A stretch of 64,000 nt of DNA, from the NCBI RefSeq assembly GCF_039555335.1, contig NC_092642.1, forward strand, positions 15,157,208-15,221,207, given 5' to 3'. The translations under genes and the position numbers were made by a program. Below the pieces are notes generated by a model. The model saw only the letters and a program-made list of their open reading frames with translations. It was not told the DNA's origin and did not search any database. Source of the DNA: Amphiura filiformis. Lineage: Eukaryota; Echinodermata; Ophiuroidea; Amphilepidida; Amphiuridae. Below are positions 46,101-55,460 of this stretch, piece after piece; positions within the stretch are counted from its first letter, which is position 1; each line of letters starts with the position of its first letter.

Positions 46101-49100
46101 TCTGGCAATGCGCCAGAAGGCTTTTACAAAGCGTACATGGCGATTAAAGGCTAAAGCATGCATTTGACAGGTGAACACACACACAATAAGCACATTGGGG
46201 TAGATTAGAACCTCATTTTGAAATGACCATGCAAAGGTCAAGTTTGAAATAATGTAGGCTTACCCTTATTAAACTAGGACACATTGATTAGGCAAATAGA
46301 GGAAATGACTGTTAATACACCAATTTCCCTAGGTTGATACTGCTTGACAGGTCACTATGATGTTTTACATTATTTGACAATTTCTTTGTTCAATTGAAAA
46401 CTTCCTTGTAGGGTTTGTTATTCAGTCCTAATTAACAGCAGTTGTAGGTCTCCAGGTACATGTATATTGTGGTTGATGTATACAAACCATACAAATCTGG
46501 ATCATTTTATTAGAGGAATATGAACTATTTACTCTTTAAACTGTTTACTCTTTAATAATCTGTTATGCAAAAGTATTTATTTAAAGTTTATTATGGTTTA
46601 AGGACCCTACATACTTTTTAATGGATATAGCATGATTATTTGATGTAACATATCTTCAAAATGGGTAATGGTGTCTTCAACGCACAAGGTACTATGACAA
46701 AACACAGGGTTGTTGAAACCCGAATAAATCAAATCAAATCAAACTAGCTTCATCATGGAATTTAAAAAAATATAGGTGCACCTTTAACTCTATGGGCACT
46801 ACCGGCAGAATTATCAGCCTCTAAGAACTAATTTGATTGGTTACAAAGAGGACTATATCATGTATTTAGCCAATCAGAGATATGGTAAGAATAGTCATTA
46901 GGGCTGACTGGAGATAAAGCTTAAGTACCAAGAGATCTAAAATCTCTATTTTCATTGGTTACTGAGATGATTATATCATGGAATTAACCAATCAGAGGTT
47001 CTGTAAGAAAAATGGGGTTAAAATTCAATATACACTGTGGGTTTATACTTGCCTCCACAGAGATAACAACTTGTGAAGACAAAGAGATGGAAGCCTTCCC
47101 AGAGCGCATGCGAGAATGGTTCCGTGAAGTCATGCTGGAGCTGTCACTGAGACCCATCAACGAGGGCGGTCTAAGTGATGACGAGGTTGATGAAGAGAGA
47201 GAGGCAGAGAGAGATCCAAACCCATTCATGAGACCAATCCATTGGAACTTCAGGCGTTTAGACACCAACCCAGCAGATTTGTAAGTTCAAAGTTCATCAG
47301 GACTGATATAATTAAATTAAATAATCAGATTATGATGTACAAGTCCAGAATTTTACTCATGTTTTAGATGTTTCATCATTCATGCTGAAGATTTCATCAG
47401 TAATGTGTCAATACAGTTGCTGCACCACCTCTGGTCCTCTTACTCTTATCCACAAGATGTGTAGTCATTTGCAGTAGCTGATCATATACATGACTCAAAG
47501 AATAGGTTCCTTCATTGCCATTGATAACATAGTCCCCTGCATCAGAGCATTACTGATGAAATCTGCTGAAACGTATAAAATGTAAGTAAAATTCTGGACT
47601 TGTAAATACAACATAATCTAATATTTAATAGATTTGGTTAATAGAAGTTGTTTGGTTCCTTTTGTTTGTTTTCTAGCCACCTGGACACACCTCTGGGCTG
47701 GGCTTTGAGGCTATTTCCACAGACCTACCTTCACTTAGACCCCGTTTAGACTAGAGAAAAGTCGAATTCAAACTCGACATCAAATTCGATTAAGACAGAG
47801 GATTAGCATAAATTAATTTGTGTTTGTGGTTTTTACTGAGTGTTTACACTATGCGCCCGAACGAATTCGACTCTGTATGTGGTCATCAAAAAAAGCATTA
47901 TCAAGTTCCTCATTTTCAGTCCACATTTTACCCCAAGTATTTGTGGTTCTACCTTGTTGAAGTTGTTGGGAACTTTGCGAATCATTTCAATTTCAGGTCA
48001 ATCAATTTAAAGCAAAATTAGCAAAAACTAATCCTTGAAAACTCGAAAAAGATACGATCAGACATGCACTTCGTGCATGGATGTACACTCACTGCAGTAT
48101 GCTGTGCATGTACGAAAATACACAAGAGCTGTTGTTTATCGATATCACATGCTTACCGACAAATCAACAGACCGGAAATTCACCTCGCCAGGTCAGCAAC
48201 ACGCATGAAAAAGTCAAATTCAAGTCGCACTTTAACCACGACAAGGTCAACTTAATGAACCTCAGGAGCATTGTTGAACAACGACTTTTGAACTCGACTC
48301 TGGTCGTAATTGAACAACGACTGTACCTGTTTAGGACTGAACTCGACTTCAAAAAAGTCGTTGTTGAAGTACGACTTTTCCCTAGTGTAAACGGGGTCTA
48401 AGATTCACAACATGCTCATCTATCAGTGCACAATTCTGTAACCCCAATGCATTTGCACATTCATTGAATGACCTATGAAAATTTGGGTACAAAAACTCAT
48501 ACTCTGCAACTTGAGGTCAAATTTTGCACTATGATTGTTTAATTTGGGTTATTGGACTTATGTCCAATGGCATGATCAGATAACCTAAGCTTTGTGGAAG
48601 CACAAAACATTGCAGATGACATTCTGGGGGTACTCTTAGTTCGATCGAGGGATTGAGGTGCTGCTATTGCTAAGAATTTGAAAGTGGCCCCAACGTTATA
48701 GCAATTTCCCGGGAGCAATTTCGTCTCCCCTGAACTTTGTTTATATGCAATCACTGTTTCTAGTTATCAATTTGGTTAAAGTTCCGTAAATAGAAGCCAT
48801 TCGAAAAGTATCATCACTAAGGAACTCAAACTTGGTAACAATATATGATCAATTGGTGGGGGCTTATATTGCCTGGAAGGATGTTGAGGTCAAAGGTCAT
48901 TTAGGAGTTAAATTTGGTGGATATCAACCCAAGGAGAAGGGTTAAAATCAAAGCAAGAGGTCACTTGAGGTCAAAACTCATATGGGGCCAAATTTCAAAA
49001 TTACTCTGACTAGGCTCAAATTAAGTAACTTATAAATTCAGGCAAGACTTCAGCAGCATGGTTGCTCTTGTTTAAGAAATGTTTACAACTTTTCTCCAAA

Positions 49101-50411
49101 TTCGTTGGCTTAGAAGAAGTCGTCATTGATATACCAAATGGCCAAAATGCAACCCTGTTTTTAGCTCATCCCTGTATGGTAATTTGTACTGAGTACCCCA
49201 GCTATTGTCCTGCAAAGAGGTTATCAAAAATTCAAAATTCTTTCAGCAAAAGCAAAGTTTTGACCATTGCATCATCTTTAGGTCCTACAAGGGGCTACTC
49301 CCAATTTCATTATTTTAGTCCAAGAGGTGACTTCTTATATCTTGCATATGATTGACAATAATATTTGTTTTCTTGCATAGGTATTTGACTCATGAAGAAT
49401 TGACATCACTGCGTGCTCCCCTGATGCAATTAGAACACTGCACTAAACCATTCTTCACCCAATGTGATGTCAATCAAGATGGTATGATCTCCTTGGAGGA
49501 GTGGGGACTATGTCTTGGACTCACCAGAGGTAGGTTGTTACCATGGTTACCCAGGCCAATTTGAGCCAAATGTTTGAATCACAAGATATTTTTCTCAAAT
49601 CAGTATCATAATTTAAATTGTAGTTACAGTGCACTACAGTACATGTACTATTCTTGTGTGATTAAAAAGGTATTATCCAGTTTTGCCAAATAAAATCAAT
49701 CCTTTGGTTGGAACTAACTGCTTGGAACACAAAAATGTCAATTACAATGAACAAAACTTGACGTTAAGGCCAAAAAAAATAATTGTTTGTTTGTCCTCCA
49801 CAGCTTTGAAAGAGGATGTGCTTGGTGCGGGTGGATTTTTTTTTTAATTTTTTTTTGGGATTTGGAGTATTCCTGGACCTAGCTAGAGCTAAATGCTAGA
49901 ATCCTTCATGGTGACTTAAAAAAACAACATTTTGTTTCTTTAATAATGCAGTTAAAGTTATAATTTGTGTTCATGTCATAGTCTTTTAATGATTTCAAAT
50001 CCAATGTATTTTGAAGTCATTAAAAATAATAGACTATGACATGAACACAAGTTATAACTTTGCATATTGAAAACACAAAATGTTTTTTGGGGCTTTTTAT
50101 ATTCAACCATGAATGATCTTAGCATTTAGCTCTAGCTAGGTCCAGAGATACTCCAAATCTGAAGGAAAAAAAATTGAATTTTACTTATTTTTATTTTATT
50201 TTTTTTCAACAAAAAAAAAATTATAAAAAAAAAATATCGGTCAGGCCTTAATCTGAGGAGGCGGGCGGTGGTGGACAAACAAGCAACTTTTTTTTGGCCC
50301 AATGAAACTTCATCGATCTATAGGTCCATTCTCTTTCTAAGTGTAACCTTATGTATGTCTTCTAATCAAAACCTCTGTTTCTGTTACCTTTCAGATGAGA
50401 TCCAGTATTAG
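34097..50411 (+). CDS. SPARC: SPARC / osteonectin (BM-40), six coding exons
   Basis: Secreted matricellular glycoprotein that binds calcium and collagens and modulates matrix assembly. Coding exons 34097-34144, 44610-44778, 45520-45747, 47061-47280, 49381-49529 and 50395-50411 join in phase (introns of phase 0, 1, 1, 2, 1) to 276 residues. Every intron starts GT and ends AG. Order: signal peptide (1-15), acidic Glu-rich segment (about 17-72), follistatin-like domain with ten cysteines (about 73-148, starting NPC), then the extracellular calcium-binding domain with a helix rich in charged residues, a variant EF-hand 1, and a canonical EF-hand 2 (DVNQDGMISLEE) bracketed by two cysteines. A glycosylation sequon NIT lies in the follistatin domain. 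The length is close to other invertebrate SPARCs and shorter than the roughly 300-residue vertebrate protein, mainly in the acidic segment. Intron 1 is 10.5 kb and crowded with mobile elements. Confidence 0.93.
34405..34842. mobile_element. TGGCGTAGCTAGGG inverted-repeat element
   Basis: TTGGCGTAGCTAGGGGGCA at the left is mirrored by CCCTAGTTACGCCACTA at the right. The GC-rich motif CCCCGGGC/GCCCCGGGTGC recurs inside. It is a dispersed family; a similar left-end motif begins at 32715. Confidence 0.6.
34958..35158. mobile_element. 201-bp MITE with TTAA borders
   Basis: TTAAGGGGGTACTACACCCC at the left and GGGGTGTAGTACCCCCTTAA at the right are perfect complements. The TTAA borders match the target preference of piggyBac-type transposases, although piggyBac ends usually begin CCC, so the source family is uncertain. 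Confidence 0.75.
36412..37260 (+). repeat. Duplicated ~485-bp unit with TCCGTTAGTCCG runs
   Basis: GCTCTATAAGTCACCATGTC occurs at about 36410 and 36892. GATGCTGTTACGTCAACATC or near forms occur four times (about 36496, 36645, 36976 and 37129). The two halves align closely over 360 bp. Confidence 0.8.
36770..37860 (+). repeat. Purine-rich GGGAAATT minisatellite
   Basis: Irregular tandem repeats of AATTAAGGGAAATTGAGGG and AATTTGGGAAAATAGAGGG type. The plus strand is almost pyrimidine-poor apart from T. Apparent minus-strand frames rich in Ser, Leu, Pro and Phe are repeat translations. Confidence 0.85.
37866..38657 (+). repeat. 71-bp minisatellite with palindromic unit, about 11 copies
   Basis: The unit runs CGAAAATCGTTTGGACATCA, AAAGTGTCCG, AAATCGGTTTCG, AACACTTTTGATGTC, AAGACGCTTTTTCC. 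GACATCAAAAGTGT and ACACTTTTGATGTC are exact complements around CGAAATCGGTTTCG, which is also self-complementary. Overlapping frames on both strands reading KSVRNRF or MSEIGF are artefacts. Confidence 0.9.
40635..40862 (+). mobile_element. Half copy of the 10455 Tc1-like element
   Basis: AACAATTTCAACAAATGAGG, GGCTGCTTGTTCTAATTATG, TTTGTTTAGGATATACAG and the end GGTACCTTAATTGTTTGTGG, then TCTGTCTACTGTATA, align with the right half of 10455-10973. Confidence 0.65.
42148..42336. repeat. Long hairpin element in SPARC intron 1
   Basis: Arms of about 90 bp fold around TATGGTATACCATATT near 42236-42252. Paired words include CTGAAATTAGG/CCTAATTTCA, TATTTCCAGAGA/TCTTCGGAAATA and CAAAAAACTGT/ACAGTTTTTTG. 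Confidence 0.75.
43181..43572. mobile_element. MITE with AAAGRCCCATTCAGTGAT ends
   Basis: CATTAAAGACCCATTCAGTG at the left is mirrored by CACTGAATGGGCCTTTAATA at the right. About 390 bp, no frame. Confidence 0.7.
44610..44778 (+). CDS. SPARC: SPARC coding exon 2 (acidic segment)
   Basis: Begins after CCATTGCAG with codons for KHHAGHKKAK, a basic His/Lys start, then a Glu/Asp/Ala-rich stretch (VEEGVADLAEAKDALDKLTY) and QEEKETGYHNTVN. It ends at A|GTATGT in phase 1. This corresponds to the low-affinity calcium-binding acidic domain. Confidence 0.9.
44900..45285 (+). repeat. Pyrimidine-rich ~26-bp repeat in SPARC intron 2
   Basis: Irregular repeats of CTCCTCCAAGATTTGACTCC. Intron 2 (44779-45519) otherwise shows nothing. 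The run of exon 2 codons into this tract is intronic. Confidence 0.75.
45520..45747 (+). CDS. SPARC: SPARC coding exon 3 (follistatin-like domain)
   Basis: The acceptor is GCACACAG. With the split codon (A+AT, Asn) it encodes NPCADIDCGSGQVC, ending YYGVCK. All ten cysteines of the SPARC follistatin-like module are present in order, along with the NIT glycosylation sequon. Donor G|GTATGG, phase 1. Confidence 0.93.
46790..47000 (+). repeat. Duplicated block upstream of SPARC exon 4
   Basis: Two related blocks (about 46828-46893 and 46948-47012) each contain ATTGGTTAC, GATTATATCATG or ACTATATCATG, and CCAATCAGAG. They are a diverged tandem pair inside intron 3 (45748-47060). The rest of intron 3 shows an (AT)n run near 45980 and nothing else. 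Confidence 0.6.
47061..47280 (+). CDS. SPARC: SPARC coding exon 4 (start of EC domain)
   Basis: The acceptor is GCCTCCACAG. It encodes EITTCEDKEMEAFPERMREW, then FREVMLELSL, an acidic linker, and PFMRPIHWNFRRLDTNPAD leading into EF-hand 1. The donor is GATTT|GTAAGT, phase 2, splitting a Leu codon within the EF-1 loop. Confidence 0.92.
47327..47619. mobile_element. MITE in SPARC intron 4 (AGATTATGATGTACAAGTCC ends)
   Basis: AGATTATGATGTACAAGTCC, then AGAATTTTACTCAT, pairs with AGTAAAATTCTGGACTTGTA, then AATACAACATAATCT. The inner arms GATTTCATCAGTAATG and CATTACTGATGAAATC also pair. Confidence 0.75.
47734..48402. mobile_element. Element with CTTAGACCCCGTTTA inverted repeats in SPARC intron 4
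   Basis: CTTAGACCCCGTTTAGACTA, then GAGAAAAGTCG, pairs with CGACTTTTCCCTAGTGTAAA, then CGGGGTCTAAG. The interior is rich in AACTCGACT words. No transposase frame. The remaining part of intron 4 (to 49380) has an AGGTCAAAGGTCA-type repeat at 48885-49020. Confidence 0.75.
49381..49529 (+). CDS. SPARC: SPARC coding exon 5 (EF-hands)
   Basis: The acceptor is TCTTGCATAG. It encodes YLTHEELTSLRAPLMQLEHC, then TKPFFTQCDVNQDGMISLEE and WGLCLGLTR. EF-hand 2 has Asp, Asn, Asp, Gly and Glu in the expected ligand positions. Donor G|GTAGGT, phase 1. Confidence 0.93.
49767..50305. repeat. Large fold-back in SPARC intron 5
   Basis: Arms of about 240 bp centred near 50015. GGCCAAAAAAAATAATTG at the left edge faces CTTTTTTTTGGCC at the right. 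Inner pairs include GACCTAGCTAGAGCTAAATG/CATTTAGCTCTAGCTAGGTC and GTGTTCATGTCATAGTCT/AGACTATGACATGAACAC. The ends resemble those of the 35566-38873 element. Confidence 0.8.
50395..50411 (+). CDS. SPARC: SPARC coding exon 6 (last codons)
   Basis: The acceptor is TTACCTTTCAG. With the split codon it encodes DEIQY followed by TAG at 50409-50411. The exon continues into the 3' UTR. Confidence 0.88.
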
Positions 50412-51930
50412 ACGCAACCTGATGAAGACTTTGTGATGTGACCCTGGATGTTTGTGACCTTTGACCTAGATGTGACCCTTAATGCATATTTGTTTAGGAA
50501 TCATTTTCGTACTGTACATGGGGTGGGTAATGTTTGGTAGTTGTTTTTGGGGGGTTTTTTGGTTTTTTTTTTTAAAGTGGTGATATTTTTCACATTTTCT
50601 AATTTTTTTTTTAACTTCACAATCAAAACTTTTAATTTTATAAAAATTTTAAAACACCAAGGGATTAAATCAAAACTCTACCGGCAGTTGACCACTGGTT
50701 CCACCCTGTTCCACCCGGTTTCCATTGTTTAGAACAATAGCAACCGGACGGAACCACCTGGAACAGGCGGCTGACCACCGGTCAAGTTTTGATTTAGTCC
50801 CCAAACAAAAATTGTAGATGACTGTGTGTTTAAAGTAAATGTAGAAAGTAGATAAAAAGGCTATAACAATAGTTGTCAGGTATGAAATCATTATTTGAAG
50901 ATGTAACAGAAGCGATTTTAAAGATAAATAAGCATGTTTTCATTCCATAGCCAAGAAACTACACTGCATACCCCTTATAGTAAGGTTTATCTTAACACTG
51001 TGACAGATTGTTTTAAATATAAAATAAAGGTTACCACAAGTGCCTGTGTTAATGTTTCTGTCACACACCAGTATTTTTTTTATTTTGATATTTTCTTGCC
51101 AGTTTTATACGAAAGCAATGGTGCTATAATACAATACATCAGGATTGCCTTACTTTATATTAACCTGCTTTTTAAGCCTTAAAAGCAATTATGTACTCAC
51201 ATTTAAGTCTGCAGCCTGTATCTCAAGTTACAGTGATAGGGTCTGGTCCTGAAACCCAATGATGTAGCTTGTTGCTGATAAATACTATAGCCAGGAGTCT
51301 ATGTTAGTCAAATATTGATCTGAATTTGTGATCGCAAGATGTAATGTAGTTGAAATGATTAGTGGGTAGAAGTGCAATTGGTAGTGCAAACTGGGGTTGC
51401 TCAATTTAAAGCGTTGCCATGACATGAGTGTCTCTGTTATTATCTTTCTCAAGTCATCTGTTAGAGCGGCATATCAGCCACAATTTTCAGGATGGGGGAG
51501 GGGCAAAATTGATACATCAACCTCCTCCCACTATGATTGTCAATTCCTGCATAGCCAACCAAATTTTCAATTTTTACAATAAATTTGTTGATTTGAAATA
51601 CCAAGGGCAACTTAACAGATTATTTTCTATTGAACTTGAGAGAAAGAAAGTAAAATAGCTGAGGAGCTTATTATATTGGTAGAATATCATTTTGTCATGA
51701 CAGGGTTCTTTAATTGTAGCACTCCAGACCTCCCTATCTATGTAAATGTAAGTGGTACAGGCTGGGACTGACCCATGGTGCTATTATTTAAAACTAATAT
51801 GCTGATTTTATATTTCATTATACCTGGTAGTAATATATAGTTCTCCTTCTCAATTGTATTTAATGTGAAATTACCTTTGATGTGCTCAGTTTCCTTGTAA
51901 ACCATGAAATAAATAAATTTGCAATTAACA
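50412..51930 (+). other. Probable SPARC 3' UTR with candidate poly(A) signals
   Basis: AATAAA occurs at 51023-51028, 51578-51583, and twice overlapping at 51908-51917. The last is followed by a GT-rich stretch (TTGTGATTGTTTTTGGGT), the best candidate end. Which one is used cannot be decided from sequence alone. Confidence 0.5.
50661..50801. repeat. 141-bp hairpin in the SPARC 3' UTR region
   Basis: Left arm 50661-50730 (GGGATTAAATCAAAACTCTA, CCGGCAGTTGACCACTGGTT, CCGGTTTCCATTGTT) pairs with right arm 50732-50801 (AACAATAGCAACCGG, GCTGACCACCGGTCAAGTTT, TGATTTAGTCCC). Confidence 0.8.
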
Positions 51931-53494
51931 AAATTGTGATTGTTTTTGGGTATTTATTTATTACGAATAAAAAGTTGTTGTGTTTTCCTCTCACTCCAAA
52001 CTTTGAAACCTGGCAAAAAGGTTTCTACAGTACAGTAGCGACCCTAAAAAGAAGTTCCTTTCAGTTATCTTTTTGAAAAGTCTAAAGTTGATAGCACTAT
52101 TAGTGATTCACTTAATCAGAAAATCATCAAAAATCAGAAAATCATAAAAAATCAGATGTTTGCATTTTTTGCTAACATACTCTGCAAGCGATAAGACTGA
52201 ATACAGCATACAAATGTATATCGGGTTAAAATGTCACTTTGTGACTAATGTTTGTACGGACACGTGTAGCAACATGCAATTGAATAGAGCTTCATAATAT
52301 TTATATCGATATCAACATTGCTGTTTTCTTCCGTTTTGCCAATTTTTTCATATATGTGATGCGATCAAGCAAAATAGGTCGGAACTCTGAAATATTACAT
52401 TTTCAGTTTCTTGTAGGATAGTAAAAACATTTACAAAGCTACATTTTGCAGAAAACCCCATTGAAATTGAACAACCAGTTCCAGAGATACGAGCAATTAA
52501 AGTGTTTGCAAAATAAGAGGAAACGAAAGGAAATGTTTCCCTTGTTTGGCTATATCTCACAATCAATATTTCCAAGTTCCGACTGATTTTGCTTGATCGC
52601 ATCACATATGTACTTTTTTTCATTGACTTATCCTCTTTTTGCTATTCCTACAAATGCTGATATTTTAATATACAATTTTGCTGCGGTTAGAGCCCTAAAT
52701 GATCAATAAAGAACACGCAATGCCTAATATTTATTTATTTATATTTAGGTATGCCTAGTACATAATAGTAACTCTGCTTGTGTTAGGGTTTCATACTGGC
52801 AAATTAATGTGGGGATCCCGACCGTCCGACAAAACCCATTTCACCTTTGGGAAAGATAGATCAGGTAGTCCCAACCCCTTAACCTGATGTGTGAAGCAAA
52901 ATTGATGAGAGTTACGGTAGCTATTTTAATGCAGGCATCAAATGGAGTCTTGAGCCTACTCTCCTCAAGCCCTTCACCTTGATTCACTCTTCTAAAATTA
53001 TTTTAGTCAAAGATTAATACCTTCTGTCCACAAAAAGTTTGGTAAGGTTTACTAGAAAAAAACAAATATTAGGTCAAGAGTCACCTGATCTGCATAAAAA
53101 CATATGTAACAATCTATATGACATGCATGAGGGCAAAGATTAGTCAAAGATACACTTTTGCGATAATTTATTATAAATTATATAAGATTAGTCAAAGACT
53201 CACGGCATCTGCAAACTCATTGGGTGAAGATTCACCCTATATGGTTTATAGTCCAGCAAGGTACAGATTAGACGCATTGTCACCAACAACATCGTGAAGT
53301 CTTGAGGAGGGTCAAGGTTCCCGTTGATGCCTGCATAAGTGGTCTGACTTTCGAGATGTAGGGTCACATTCCAAGAAAGGTTGAGAACTCGGGTCTTGGA
53401 TGTCAAGCTACTGTGAGCCCATCGACTGACTGACAGGTGTAGGGCTGAGATCTCGAGTATAAAAATAGACAAGTGTAACAAATAAGAGACAATA
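51931..53494. other. No gene seen; one TIR element
   Basis: 52350-52612 is a MITE-like unit: ATATGTGATGCGATCAAGCA, then AAAT and GGTCGGAACT, pairs with AGTTCCGACTGATTTTGCTT, then GATCGCATCACATATG. A weaker pair, ATGCAGGCATCA/TGATGCCTGCAT, brackets about 52931-53335. No coding signal. Confidence 0.6.
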
Positions 53495-54461
53495 TGTGGC
53501 CGTACACCACGCACGAATGAGCCGTAAAGTCGGCAAACTATTCTGAGTTACAGTTACTTCTGTGCTTGAAGGTCGTATTCATAGGTACCTCAATTTTGGT
53601 GCGAAAGGTCGGCAAACTATTCAGAGTTACAGTTACTTCTGTGCTTGAAGGTCGTATTCATAGATACCTCAATTTGGTGCGAAATGTCGGCAAACTATTC
53701 TGAGTTACAGTTACTTCTGTGCTTGAAGGTCGTATTCATAGGTACCTCATTTTGGTGCGAAATGTCGGCAAACTATTCTGAGTTACAGTTACTTCTGTGC
53801 TTGAAGGTCGTATTCATAGGTACCTCAATTTTGGTGCGAAAGGTCGGCAAACTATTCAGAGTTACAGTTACTTCTGTGCTTGAAGGTCGTATTCATAGAT
53901 ACCTCAATTTGGTGCGAAATGTCGGCAAACTATTCTGAGTTACAGTTACTTCTGTGCTTGAAGGTCGTATTCATAGGTACCTCATTTTGGTGCGAAATGT
54001 ATCTCATTTTGGTAGCGCCAGGCAAACACCTTTTTAACCAATCAATAATCCCATTGCTGAAGAGGATAATAAGCTTCATAGCTCTCTTTGTTTGCTTTGG
54101 CTAAATCCTGGTGGGTTACAAAGCATTGTATTTTGTCTAGGTGGGCCTATATAAAACCAAGAATTGACAATGAGGACATTCCTGAACCTCGTTGACTTGG
54201 GGATGATTTGAAATGACCGCAAATTATGACTGATTGATATTAATTACCAGCAATGTGGACAAAGAGAGTAAGAGCCACATGTAGAACCGAAAAAAGGTAC
54301 CAGTTTGTTGAAGGAGCAGAGTTCAACAAACCATAACCCCACTTCTGGGTATCGTTTGAAGTCAAATGATCTACCATTTTAAAGCTAAATGATAGGCAAA
54401 CACGAAATAAAACAGAATTGACCGGGCCGACTTTACGGGTCATTCGTGATGTACGGTCACA
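53495..54461. mobile_element. Complete 967-bp TGTG...CACA element
   Basis: The ends TGTGGCCGTACACCACGCAC, then GAATGAGCCGTAAAGTCGGC, pair with GCCGACTTTACGGGTCATTC, then GTGATGTACGGTCACA. Its left third is a tandem array, listed separately. No transposase. This is the reference for the partial copies at 1981-2355, 28140-28440 and 35483-39371. Confidence 0.85.
53540..53995 (+). repeat. Six 78-79-bp units in a 235-bp higher-order pattern
   Basis: CAGTTACTTCTGTGCTTGAA starts at 53551, 53630, 53708, 53786, 53865 and 53943. Units 1-3 differ (GGTACCTCAATTTTGG, GATACCTCAATTTGG, GGTACCTCATTTTGG) and the trio repeats as units 4-6 at exactly 235 bp. The 97-codon frame here is repeat translation. Confidence 0.9.
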
Positions 54462-55460
54462 TATAACAAATGTAGGCTTTCAGTGGCGGCGGAAGCATAT
54501 ATAAGCGCAGGCGTATTTAATAGTGGGCATATTTTTGTTCCTATTTTAGGGACTTTTTGCGCGCGCGAAAAATGCCAACGCGCAAACTTTGGCCCCGACT
54601 TGGGCACTTTTACCTTATTTAGGCCCAAAACACGGTGCTCAAAGATGCACATGACAAGCCATAACTGAATCGGGTACTTGGTACAACTACTAGCGACTAG
54701 GGCCTATACTAGTCTCGTTACAAGACTGCCCTCACAACCATATTCCCTAACCAAAAGTCCAAAAAGTGTTTACCTCCTCCCCATTTTGGTATGCCAAAAT
54801 TCTTTGCCATCCCCCTACTATTCACCACCAAGGGGGTGGGGGTACACGTATTAATTACCATCCTTAAACCCTAACCCTAAACTCCGTAAATCAAGTCTAG
54901 CAAGTATATAGGGCCTACGAAAGGCCCTTGATTTTGACCTCTCGCAGCTCCAAAAGACTCCTTTTACCGGTACCGGTACGCCATCAGCTCCCAAAGACGC
55001 ATCATCCCCAATTCCAAAGGGAGCATTTTATATAGGCTACCCAACAACAATTGATGATGTGCCCCATCCGCCCCCGAAATGTTTTCCCTGTTATCATATC
55101 TTGTATAATAGGCTTAGACCTAATTTCAAAAAGGAAATTTTAGAGTGTTGAAAAGGTAATGGTGCATGTCAAGTCAAAAATCGTTTCCCCCTCCCCCTTT
55201 CAATCTGAAAAGAAATGCTTGCCCTCCTTTGGCTTGCTCCCTCAATTTTTTACACGTTCACTGGGATCACTGAATGGGCTTTTGATAGTCGGCTGGCAAG
55301 GTGGTGACAGAGGTAACAAATACCCAAAATTGGGGGGTGTGGTTCCCTTACAACATACAATTTTTGATTATTCGTTTAAAAAACTTGAACCATAGAACAG
55401 GGTCCAATGTTATTCAGATATGCATGCCTATCGGCGCACAAAATAATAGAAGTTAATATA
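54462..55460. other. No gene seen
   Basis: Short frames, some GC-rich palindromes (ACCGGTACCGGTAC near 54966-54979) and unassigned sequence up to the mariner-like element. Confidence 0.5.

Noticed and set aside
53645-53938. 97-codon frame with repeated LLLCLKVVFIGTS
   Set aside because: It is a read-through of the 78-79-bp tandem units in the TGTG...CACA element.
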